DNA from: Mactra quadrangularis
Lineage: Eukaryota; Mollusca; Bivalvia; Venerida; Mactridae
NCBI GenBank assembly: GCA_025267735.1
Contig: CM046309.1
Span: 59,833,319 to 59,897,318 of the forward strand
Direction of reading: 5' to 3'
DNA length: 64,000 bases
In this document: positions 25,201 to 38,400 of the stretch, piece after piece
How the letters are laid out: each line of letters begins with the position of its first letter
Numbering within the stretch: the stretch's first letter is position 1
Made by a program: the position numbers and the translations under genes
The notes under the pieces: model-generated
The model's database searches: none
Seen by the model: only the letters and a program-made list of their open reading frames with translations
Told to the model about the DNA's origin: nothing

Positions 25201-28200
25201 TGATGGTGGAAAAGGGAAAAACCCAAATATTTGATTTCATCAACAATTGATATAGAAAAATAATGCTTATCATAATTTAAGAACAATAATCAAGACGAAT
25301 AAAAATATTTTAAAAATAAAGATTTGAAAACTTCAAAGTTTTTGAATAAAGAATTATTCACATTGGGAAGTAAGGAAAACAAGATATATATTACCAGTTA
25401 TCTGATAAATAAAACAACAGGGTACAACATGCAAATCTACAACACTAATGGGCTTCATCAAGAACTGATAGGTAAAAGTGAAAAAGAGAAATATAGTACA
25501 ATATTAAGTGTAGTGCGCCGGAGTGCACATGTGAACCGTGGTAGAAGAGGTACATGTAAGAGTGTAATAGGAAGTGTGTTTGGAAAGAGAGTGAGAAAAG
25601 CTAGCACTTAAAAGTGAGTACCCATAAAAAAGAAACATGTATCGTGGGTTTGGCAAAAAGCAGTCGTAACTCAATATAAGAAAGGAGTAACTAACAACTG
25701 CTTTGTGCTAAACCCAGGGTATGGTCAAGTAAGATAGACAGGTTGAGCTAAAGCAATCATCAGTTTTCAGCCTAAGTTGACAGACAGAAGCAGGTGGGTT
25801 GATTGGGATGAGGGTATGAGCTTTGAAAAACAGTTTAAACTAAAAACAGAAAGTAGTTATTCAAAAGTTATTTCTAGACAACACAAGTTCTTGAAAAAAA
25901 TTGAAAATGAAATATTTTACAAAAGATCTAAGTATGTAAACATCTTAACAGCAAAATAAAAGATGAATATATTCAGAAGGGGAACCGAAACTTAAATGTC
26001 ATAGAAAATAATTAATAGGCTGCATGCTGAATATTCTTAAATAATGAGTTCATAACTGGACTGAAGTATCCATTTTTTAGGAAAATCATAATTTAATAAG
26101 CACCTACAGACCATGATGCTACAGTAGTCATAATCTGAGTCATGTAGAAGCCTGTTTTTTAAATAAAAAGTAAGGCTGTCCTATTTTGTCAAATTTAAAC
26201 TTGATAATTTACTAATTTTGAACATTTATCACTACAAACATTTTTTCTCTAAAAACTCAACAAAAAATAAACATCTCTGAAAATGAAATTTTCCACAATA
26301 CTACTACGATCACGAAACAACAACAACAACAGGGTCACATGACTAATCACCTGACACGTGAGCCGCTGCAGCCGCGGCATCGGCGATGAAACTTCGGAAA
26401 CGTTCAAGCATGTTTATTCCTATTGGATGTACGTATAGATCACCCTCCACAGCCGCATGCTAAAACTGAATGTATGAAATAATATTAAATTTTAGAGTCG
26501 AAACTTCAAACAGCATCATTCTATAATAGTTGAATCTCGATCAATATCGTAACAATACAAACATAGTGTTATCAAATATTGTTAAAACAAATTTGAAAGG
26601 AAATTCCCAGTATTGTCATACAAGGCAATTTATGGTATTTATGATATCTGATAAGAGAAAATGTTTACTGAAATGGCTATATGTACACAATTCCATAATT
26701 TACAATTTATCATACAACCATATTTGTTTATTCGGCATTTATAAGGAAATTTCACTTCACACAATAAAAGAGAAATTTGAAGACAACAATTGTCAGTGTA
26801 TATTTACAAAAATAAACAATTCTATGTGCCACATAATAACGCAAAGTATTTTGATCACCAGCAGGAAATAAAACGCGGGCTAAAATTTCACTGAGCCAAT
26901 TTTGCTGCCTCAGCAAGCCCCAGTTTTTTTACCCTGGTCCATAGCACAGTAGGTGACAATCTCAAATCTTGTTTCCTAAGAGGCTACAGGTTCAAATCCC
27001 ACCTGAGACAGTTATGTGCTTTCATGAAAATTTGAAAAAAAAACGTCAATACAAAAAAAACTAAGTTAAATATGCTGCAAACCATAAAAATCAGGGCTTT
27101 TTTCATGAATGGGCCTGAGGCTTTTTTCGTATAGAAGTTAAGAACGTTAAGAGAAATTTTATCGCAATTTCATAGATACAGGAACAAAAAAACCATGTTA
27201 AACTCCAAATATGGGGAAAACTGAATGATTCTAAAGAAATTTCAAGAGGGAAAGGCGCCTGTAAATGGCCCCTATTACATAAGGAAAATAAAGGTCTGAA
27301 AATGACCCATATTTAACTTCACATTAATCACCAGAAAAAAGTAGGTTGAATTTCAGGTCTATAACTCAGTAACAATGATCTATTTTAGGCAGAAAGAAAT
27401 CATTGTTAAACTTATCAATTATTTAAATCAAATTGTCTGCAAAATAGTGAGGGTAAATCTTTACAAAATGTAGTTATTTTAGTTTCTCATTTCCTTAATA
27501 ACACAGAACATTTCAAGAAGAAAGTTTCAGTTTTAACAAGTCAACTTTACAGTAAAAACAATTGAAAGGTCTTTGAATTTACACAGTCTAAAACTTAACT
27601 AAATCTTTAAAGACATCACAAACTCGGCCATCAACACAAATACCAATTTTACAAACATTAATAATGTGGTAGAATGCAGACAGAAATAAATAAGGCCATA
27701 GAATGTGTCAATGGCAAAACATAACAAGGGGTCTTTCAAAACAATTATCAGCAAATATATAAAAAGATGTCACAATTTGTGTCTTTACCCAGTGTGACAT
27801 TGAATGCACCAACATTAAAACCATACCACGCAGTTTCAACAGGCTCAATATTTTTCTTTGGCAATATTTAGATTCCCTATGGTTAGCTATTCTTCCTTGA
27901 AACTTGTTCCTACTTTCTTATGTTGCATAGAACACTAACAAAACTGAACCCTCAAGAGTATATTATACGTCCTCATGGCAAGGGTTCAACAAAAGTAATC
28001 ATCTCGAATTAAATTTGATGCCAATTAAATTCATGATCATTCCCAAAGACACTGAAAACGATGAAAACAACATGAGTCAGCCATAAAGATTAAGTTATAA
28101 AGAATTTGTTAAAATTAATCAAAACATGTAACTAACAGTTCCATCTCCAGCATGGTTTCTTCAAACTCTTTCTATTATACATCAATGTAAAATCAATTCA

Positions 28201-29460
28201 TTCAATTCTGACAGTTTACCATGCAGCCATTTCCCAAATGTAAGAAATAATGCAAGAAAATACACACACAGATAAAGTCAATAGCGCAGCATAAACAATC
28301 TGGACAAATATACCAACTATTTACGCAGCACAAACAATCTGGACAAATATACCAACTATTTACGCAGCACAAACAATCTGGACAAATATACCAACTATTT
28401 ACACAGTCTGCAGCTGTAGTAATCATAAGCACTCGTAAGCACTCGTCATAAACAAATAATGTTAAAGCGCCAATTAGCTGACCAGACTAAAAATTTCAGA
28501 GAATTTCCAAGGAGCATATTTACAGTCATTCAATTTGCCTCAAGAGATGCTTTCATACAGACAATATATAACAGTATAAGTCTTCAATTTGTGTCTTAAA
28601 TATTTCCTATTTTCTCATGGATTTGAAACTTGCGGGTTTAGACTTTGCTTATTTGACATACATCCCATCATAACAAGTATAATCTATACCAATACCAATA
28701 TTCCCAGGGTTTAGAATTTGCAATATTGTAGTTAATCACAAATATACAACACGGGTCAGTGGCGCAGTTGGTAGCCAACCTGGACTCGGAATCTCATGTC
28801 CTGAAGGGGATATGGGTTCGAATCTCACCCGGGGAGGTTATACCCTTCCATTAAAATTTGACATTTATGTCAATTTTCCTCCATCGATAAGATATATGGA
28901 GGGAAGGGTAGGTGAGTGTTAGTTATAGACAAGGGTCCAGGAAAGCTAGGTTGGGTGCCCTGGATGCTGTAAAATGACCTAAATTGTGTTGACACAGGGT
29001 TAAACCCAGTAAAAAATCTATTTCAATACAAATATATTCCTAGGGTTTAAAATTTGCAATAATATTGTAGTTAATCTCAAATATAGTGAAAAATTAAATC
29101 TGAGCTATAATTACACTTTTTACAGAATGATGTTATCTAGAATCCGCGGCAAGATTTTCCAGAAACATTGTCTAACCCCATGACTTCATAAATTTAATAA
29201 GGAAAATAATCTTTACAACCAATGACCTTAAGTTAGCTTGTCAGACAATGCCTTGAAAGTTTACTAGTTAGTAAGTTAACTAACAAAATAGTACAGAGAC
29301 ACTGAACAAGAATAAATAGCCTGCAATGAAGACATTAATTCAACAAAATGTTACTATAACAAGAGCATTCCACAGGCACTGAGCTATTCAAGTGAAACCC
29401 TTCATCATCATCATCATCATCACCGCCGCCGCCACTGCCACCGCCACCACCACCACCACC

Positions 29461-29491
<31 letters not shown>

Positions 29492-32400
29492 ACATCATCA
29501 TCAACATTAACATTAACATTATTATTATTAACATTATTATTATTATTATTATCATTATTATTATAGGTACAAAATTAAAATTTTGCATCAAAACTTAACT
29601 AAGAAAGATCAAGTATTAAAGGGCCATAATTCAGTCAAAATTCATGCTCGAGTTATGCAACTTGGTATTGGATCTTCAAAGGAAAAATGGAAGCTTAAAA
29701 TGAAAATGAAAGTCTGGTCGAGGATTGAAACCCTTCAACTTATTCATGGGTATTGAAATATACAGATTTTATTAAATTGACACAGACTGTGACAGAGTAA
29801 TTTGTTTTAAAAAGACTGAAATCAGAATTACCAGTTATACTGAAAAATGTTCATTCATTCATAATATGAAATCAAACTGTCAAATTCTTATAACACTATC
29901 CATGTAAAAACTCCCGACTCATGACAAAATACAAAAATCATCAAAACATAATTCTATCAGCCTCTAAAAAACCTATTCATCACTTTGAGAGAGGATAAAA
30001 CCCCGACACATGAGAAAACAAATATAATTTGATTCAATCTATAATGAAGAAAATGATGCAAAAAACTGCTGAATTTTCTAGATATCTGAGAGAAATGAAA
30101 GCCATGAAATTAAACTTAATCATCGCAGGCTGTAATAGTCCAAGATCAAATATCTCGTACAAATACTGGAAGAAATTAATCCATCAAAATTTCAACAATG
30201 ACATCAAATGCTGCTTCTTAAGCATAAAAATCTTCTCCAAGATGTGTCAATAGAAAACTCTGACATTTTCAGCAATAAAATTACCACAATAAAACTGTAA
30301 AGATCATTGACATTCCATTGTCAGTGGAGACAAACTGAACACAGAATTCTCAAAGACAGTTCTTGACCATTTTGTAGGAAAAAAAATTCTAGTGTCATTT
30401 CAAATTAAATATCATTATAAATACTCACTTGTAAGACACATTTTTGGCCCTCCAGATTGCATTAAAAAGTATGGGGTGCGACTTACAAGCAGGGTCCACT
30501 CAAAGGTTATTGAAGAAAGACAGCAGCTGAGTCAATTGGGTTCCCATTTTGACGTTCTGGTGAAGGCTATCGGCAGGCTCTACGGTGCATTAAAAAAATC
30601 GGACCCCGTTCTAAACCATATTCAGGGAAGCACAGTTTATATACAGAACTTTTAAAAACTCCTTGCTTCCTAATATTACTTTTTATATTCAGTTTTAAAA
30701 TTTAGCTTGTAGACCTCGTAATGATTCTTTCAATATCACTGTCAGTTCAGTACTTTAAAAATGTTATTGGTCCAATGGTCCATCAACTTTTTATAGCAAT
30801 CATTTTGCTAATTCAATTAAAAAAAATCATACAGATAATAAGAAATTTCATGCAATAATTAAGACAATATTTTACATGACATTTAATTTATTTGAAATCA
30901 TGTCAATTAAGTAATGGAAGACTCCACTCCAGACAGACAGGCCTCCCCCTTGCCAAAGGAATAATCAACGGATGATAACGGATAAAAAACTGGATGATGA
31001 TGATGATGATAAGTCATGCGTTTCCAATTGATAACTAAGCCTTTGCTGAAAAGCTAAACTGAAAACCACAAACTAATTAATTCAGTACAAGTTGACATTC
31101 TACCAAAGTACAAAACCCCAAAATTCAATCCATTCCAGTTGAGAGCCTATAAAACAAGATATCTTTCAATCAGTTCAATACATTCTGTCAAAATAGAACA
31201 TTTTTATTTTGATAACAAATTTATCCATGATTCATTGAAAGAAACTTCAATACATGAAAATAAAACGTTAAATTTCTCCCGAGTTATTTCTACAAGGCAT
31301 GTTCTAACTTTACAGCAGACAAAATATTATACAATACAATACATGATGTACTTTATTCAGAAATTTCTCACAAAATTCTAAGAAAATCCATATATTATAC
31401 AAAAGGAAATGAGACCAGAATATTCTAAGAGTCAGCATTCTAAGCTGATGGTTTCATATTGCCAGCAAATTTTGTTATACAGACATATTTTTACAACAAC
31501 ATTTCTCAACAACAAATATGGTGGCAATTATTGGTTCCAAACACAGACAGTAAAATGTTGTATAAAACTAAACATTACGTTTAACACTGCCAATTTCAAA
31601 AATGTTTATTAAATGCATGTATACATATAAAGCATATTCAACACAGCCATATTGACACTGTATTTTCTGTGCAAAAGGCAAAGAAGATGATGTTTGAGAT
31701 TTTAAGCTTTTATAATAAAAAGGATGCACAAACAAACAAGGAAAACAAGGACCAAATTGTTTCGACCTTGTTTGGAACAGACAGTACCAAAATAATAATG
31801 TCTGTACAGCTGGAACCCTTAGATTTTATCATTGAAGTCCTATGTAAGGATAATGAAATATTTCATCTAATGTCTTTCTTGTTTATGAAGATATTACCAG
31901 AAGTGATGGAATTTAATAATACTTAGCTTGAATTTCAAACAAATTAAATGATTAACAAAGAAAGTTATTTAAGATTCATTTTGGCAAATTGACATTGAAA
32001 ACTAAGGGTAAAATCTGAGTAATTCAACTAATTGGACCTGTAACCTATTTGAAGAGTATACAAGGGGAAATAACTGACTAAGGTAACTTATTGGTGAAAA
32101 CCTTTCAATCCTTCCTTAACTCAACTTCTCTCAAAACAGTAAAATGAAACACCTACAGTGTACATAGTAACAAAGACTGATCAATGCCTAATCTTGACGT
32201 AAGGTCAACAGAATTATAACAGAGACATAAAATAATTGATCAGCAAAACATAAATACTAATAAAACTCATAATAATATCAAATTGAAGCAGAAACTGACA
32301 AAATACAGATGTAATCGGTGCACAAATGGTATACTCCTTAAGTAAATGGTTGCATATTAATAACAATTAATGTCCCAAGAAAGTTTTTGGCCAGAGATTA

Positions 32401-35400
32401 CCAGACAAAATGTAAATACAGAAATATGAAATTATTATTCATGACAATTCAAGACATGAATATAAATAAAACACTGTGTTACATCAAAAAGTAGCAGAAA
32501 ACTTACAAAATAATGATGAATCTGGTGGACAATAGGTATACCCAATAAGTAAATGGTTGCTTAACAACTAATAAGTTCCCGAAACGTCTCTTGGCCAAAG
32601 GTAAACAGAGAAGATGTAAAATACATGGACCAAAATAAGACATGATTTTTTTTGTTGGGTTCAGTGCCGTAGCAACACTCTGTATAGGTTTTATGACGGC
32701 AGTCAGTCCACCTACTCACTCCTTCTGGAAAGGCATAATCTCTGGATTCAGCAGTTACTGACTACTGCCCTACATGATTTAGAATCAGTAGTAGGAGGGA
32801 GAATGGCCGAAATAATTATTTCATCATTAAACTCCATATAGTATGCTCCGCCCGAGAACCAAGCCTATGACCCTCAATCATTAGAATTGTGGGCTATCAA
32901 CTGAGTTAGCCAGGCTGGTCAAATATTAATATTACACATAACTATAAGAAAATGAAGCAGAAAGTTACAAAAATATTGATGTATTTGTTGTCTACATTGA
33001 TAACAAGCATGCTCCATCATCATTGTGATAATACCAGCTTGTTACAGCCATATCCTATCATTCATTCAGATAGAAAAGTACTAGGACTGCGTATCTTGGC
33101 CAAGGTCGCGATACGATACGTATCACGATATATGCCTCGCGATTACGATATTTATCGCGATACGATGTAAATTGTAAATTTGGTATGAATGCATTGACAA
33201 ATTATGATATTTGTATCAAACAATCATAAAATAAACTAATTATTAATTACCCTTACTTGGCACAAAATAAAATCAATGAAACAAATGTTATCTTTGACTA
33301 TTGAGAATAAGAAGTAAATAAAGATTGCAATTGCAAGTTAAATGCTATAGATATATAGTATATTTTGTCTTAAACTGACTTCTTATAAAGGGCCTTCTGA
33401 ATCGCGATTTTTTAGGACGCGATTCGATACACCCGTATGGGACAGTCGCGAATACGATCTCACGATGCATCGGTGAATCGTTACAGCCCTAAAAAGTACA
33501 CAATATAATCATAGAGATATTAATCCAGATTTACAACCAACACACATCTATGATTTAATCTAATAATGCTAGACTGGTACCACATCTGACTGGAGAATTA
33601 AATCAAATTAAGACACAGTCTGACATAAAAGAACCCAATTTCCAGTAAAGTAGCAACATCATTATAGAGTCTACAAAAGGAACAATAATTGTGAATTATT
33701 TCATCTTGTTATATCAGTAAGAACGTAACAATGTTTTCATTTACTTAAAACAATGACAATGAAACAAACTTCTGTTAAATAGGCAATAAACAAAATTTCA
33801 AAGGTATAGCATGATTTGTCTCAGGACAAAATATTGAGAGCATTTCAGGCACAACTTAACAAAGCAATAGAAATTCCTTTTTCAATCAGTAGAATCAGAG
33901 ACATAGATAACATGTCTTTGGCAGAATTACAATTGATCAAAACTCGCTGTGTCTTCAACTCAACTTGAATGAATATAATCAGTTCATAGTTGAAACTTTG
34001 GTCAAACACTGATGCAGAATAAAGTCTATCATTAGACTTTTGCTTTTTGGACAATGCTCTGTTAAGGTACTTGACAGAGTCAGCAATCAGTAGTTCCAGC
34101 ACTTGCAATAGCTCTTATAAACAAAACCAAGCCAGTCAAAAGATTTTGTACAAACAAGATTTTTTTCCTTTATGCATGTTTCAGATGATTATTTAAATAT
34201 TTGTTGTGTTTTATTTGTTTAGATAGATAAAAGAAAACAATCCATTAAGAAATAACATAAACATAAAATCAATCTAATTTGGCCTAACAACAGAAACAAA
34301 TGCATTGTGGGTTAAAATTTCACAGCAGCCGAACAGCCACAGTGTCTAGAAAAGCATTATGGGAGATAGTAATGCATTGTGGGAAATAGAAGAGCATTAT
34401 GGGTAACAGTTGATCAAAGAAAACAGTAACATCCTGGGAGTTTCTGATCTGCTTGGTCTTCAAACAGAACTCCATTAAATGAAAACACTAACAATTAAGT
34501 AACACAGTGGTAGAAATTATATAAAATCAATTATATAAAGTGAAGTAAATATCCTGAAGTACATAGTATGGAGTATTCTCGGAGGGTGTTTTGGATTACA
34601 TAAGTTGTATGTACTTAAGGTCTCTTTTTTATTGGGTTTAACCCCATGTCAAAACAATTAAAGTCATTTTACATGGCCAGGCCACCTAGTCAAGCTTTCC
34701 TGGACCCTAGTCTATATCCAGTACTTACCCACTCTTCCACTAGACAAGCACCGTCTCCATACAACTTATAAATGAAGGAAAATTGTCATATTTAAGAGAC
34801 AATGATTCGAACCATTAAAAAAAAAACCTTTAAACGTAGATATCAAAAACAGGCCCATTTTGAACTTTCCGCACAAACTGCAGCAATAACCTAAAATAAC
34901 CTTAGATCAGCAATATAAATCAACATACATAGAAATGCCTCGAGGCTTGACAATCTATATTATTTCAAACAGAAGTGAAATCAGTAGAAATCCAGATTAG
35001 GTTCTATTCATTGACAGAGGCATGTAGTAGTCCCCTGTGAATCTAATAGTGAGATATAACATTGACGAAAAGTAAAATACTACCTATACAATATGTACAA
35101 TGGAATTATCTAATAGTGAGATATGATATTGAGGTAAAGTCAAATACTACCTATACAACATGTACAATGGAATTATCTTATAGTGAGATATGATATTGAG
35201 GTAAAGTCAAATACTACCTATACAATATGTACATGTACAATGGAATTATCTTATAGTGTGATATGATATTGAGGGAAAGTCAAATACTACCTATACAATA
35301 TGTACATGTACAATGGAATTATCTTATAGTGTGATATGATATTGAGGGAAAGTCAAATACTACCTATACAATATGTACAATGGAATTATCTAATAGTGAG

Positions 35401-38400
35401 ATATGATATTGAGGGAAAGTCAAATACTACCTATACAACATGTACAATGGAATTATCTTATAGTGTGATATGATATTGAGGGAAAGTCAAATACTACCTA
35501 TACAACATGTACAATGGAATTATCTTATAGTGTGATATGATATTGAGGGAAAGTCAAATACTACCTATACAATATGTACAATGGAATTATCTAATAGTGA
35601 GATATGATATTGAGGGAAAGTCAAATACTACCTATACAATATGTACATGTACAATGGAATTATCTTATAGTGAGATATGATATTGAGGGAAAGTCAAATA
35701 CTACCTATACAATATGTACAATGGAATTATCTGATAGTGTGATATGATATTGAGGGAAAGTCAAATACTACCTATACAATATGTACAATGGAATTATCTA
35801 ATAGTGAGATATGATATTGAGGAAAAGTCAAATACTACCTATACAATATGTACAATGGAATTATCTTATAGATGTCACATAAAACTAACAAGAAAATAGA
35901 AACTTTATGTGTTCGTTTTAGCTTATTTTGAAACAAGGAAAAGTTGTAGTCTTTATGGTTGAGGTGCTTGTGCTCTACATCCTTTTCTTAATAATTGTAG
36001 CCACCAGGCTAGCTCAGTTGGTAGCACGCAAGTCTACTGATCGAGGGGTCAAGGGTTCAATTCCCGGGCGGGGCATACTTTCGTGGAGTTTGGTCATGAA
36101 ATTATTTCTACGGCCATTCTCCCTCCTACCAATGATTTTTAATTATGTAGGGCAGTTGTCAGTCACTGACAAAAGTATGTGCTTAGTAGTTGGTTAACAG
36201 CTAAATCCAGAGCTTTAGCCTTTTCAGGAGGAGTGAGTAGGTTGAACAAAACCTAAAAAGCAAAACTTTGACAGGATTTCATGGTGTAAAATTTGTACAT
36301 AACAAAATGTATGACCAAATATCACAGCGAGTACAGAGCTGTCATACATCAAAGTGTGGGGTGCCAAGATATTTTCTCTCCAAGAGTTTGTTTTCTTCCA
36401 GGAGAGCATGTTGAGTGAGTGAAGCTAGAATTAGCTTATAGAGATAAATGAGTGATAAGACAATACAGTCTTCTATGTGAAGACAAAGACATCAATCTAT
36501 TGTCTTGATGTTATGCCATAGTCCCATAAACATAAAACTAGCCGTGAGGGCACCGTACAGGGGCTGTGCAATCAAGATCCACAAGGCCTCATACAAACTC
36601 TTGCGTACTTGTACAGACTGTTATGTTTTTACCATGGTCAGGTTTTATCTCCCTGTACAAAATGTAACTGCCCACCCGGCTAGCTCAGTCGGTAGCGCAC
36701 AAGTCTACTGATCGAGGGGTCATTGTTTTGATTCCCAGGCAGGGCATACATTCGTGTAGTTTGTTCATGAAATAATTTTCTACGGCCATTCTCCCTCCAA
36801 CCACTGACTCTAAATAATGTAGGGCAGTAGTCAGTCACTGACAAAAGTATGCACATAGTAGTTGGTTAACATCTAAATTCAGAGATTTAGCCTTAATAAT
36901 ACTTTCATGGAGCTTGATCATGAAATATTTTCTACAGCCATTTTCCCTCCTACCACTGATTCTAAATCATGTAGGGCAGTAGTCAGTAACAGCTAAATCC
37001 AGAGATTATGCCTTTCAAGGAACAGTGAGTAGGTGGACAAACCACTGTGATATAACCTATACAATGTGTTGCTACGGTGTTAAACCCAACAAACAAACAA
37101 AATGTTACATTATATACGGTACACATTCAGCCACACCGTTATTAATTTCTGTTCTGTCATTGACAGTCTCTGGTTTATATGTGAGAATAATAATTATGTC
37201 TATCACTGACCAATACTGGACATTTGACCATTGGGAACACTCCAGAGGATCAATATAATATTATTAATATATAAGCTGAAATATAAGGGTACTTTAGTTA
37301 GTTTGGTACGGTAGCATTTATATATGTTAATAGTATTTTAGAGAATTTTTGTTAACACAGAAACATTTTAAAAGGGATATTTCTGACTCTCCATTTAAAA
37401 TACTGAAGCACTATATTCTAATTTTTTTCAATGATACTTAAGAAATTGTAAGTTCCCCCATCAAAATTGATCGTAATATTGTCAGAATAGTCTAAAATAG
37501 GGACCTTATTCTTCTCAAATTAGGTATTAGTGACTTTGTCAGATGCACAATTTAGCAATAACCAAGGTGGTCTTTATAGCCGAGCTTTAATACACCAGCC
37601 AAGTTCAACCAACCCTGAAACAGTCTGAGATTAACCATCATCCAAGCCATACAATCTTTAAACATCAGCAAGTCAGCGATTCACAAATGAACAAATCCAT
37701 AATCGTTCAACCATGAATAAAAAAGACCAGAATATTTTTTACAGAAAAAAAATATATAAAAAAAGAGATGGCCATAAGATTGATTGATCAAAATGACTGG
37801 AGATTTCCATAACTCCATCAGACGGTATCATTAAAAGCAATCATTCATACATTTTTCCGCAAGCTTGGTGAACTGGGCTTAACATTGGCAGACAGAATCA
37901 AATGGCTAGTTTCCGAGATAAGTTCTTAATTAGGAGAAATGGATATACTTGTAGATAATTACCACTCGGAATATCCATCAAGAAATACTGAACCAAAGTT
38001 ACAATTAATAATGAAACGCATACATCAGAATTTAATGTTCTTTATCCAAAGATAGTAATGGAACTAAATACAGTAACACTTCATATCTTATACAGTATAA
38101 CCTCTGCAGTGCGGCCATCTACAGAACAAATCCTCTGCAAAACAACAGCTTTTTTATATTTCCTATTGGTGTTATTTTGATTGCATTTAACCTCTGCAGA
38201 ACAACAACCTCTACAGAGCAACACCCTTTAGCCCCTCCCAGTGGGTGTTGTTCGAGAGAGGTTGTACTATTTATCAACCTCTACAGTGCCTCTAAAAGTT
38301 CTCTGGATTTAGCTGTTAACCAACTATTTTCATCAGTGACTGACAACTGCCCTACATAATTATGAATCAATGGTAGGAGGGAGAATGGCTGTAGAAATAA

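Noticed and set aside
26530..26871. 113-codon plus-strand frame next to the alternative first exon
   Set aside because: AT-rich composition with no recognisable motif or splice support; likely chance.
28202..28432. Cys-rich repeated peptide frame
   Set aside because: Product of the 39-bp tandem repeat.
35040..35875. CRISPR-like array
   Set aside because: The whole unit is repeated, with no unique spacers, in animal DNA; it is a minisatellite. The 19-bp array at 54187-54319 is rejected for the same reason.
38095..38285. Pogo-like MITE (CAGTATAACCTCTGCAG to GAGGTTGTACTAT)
   Set aside because: The ends are only loosely inverted and no TA duplication could be placed; left out of the features.
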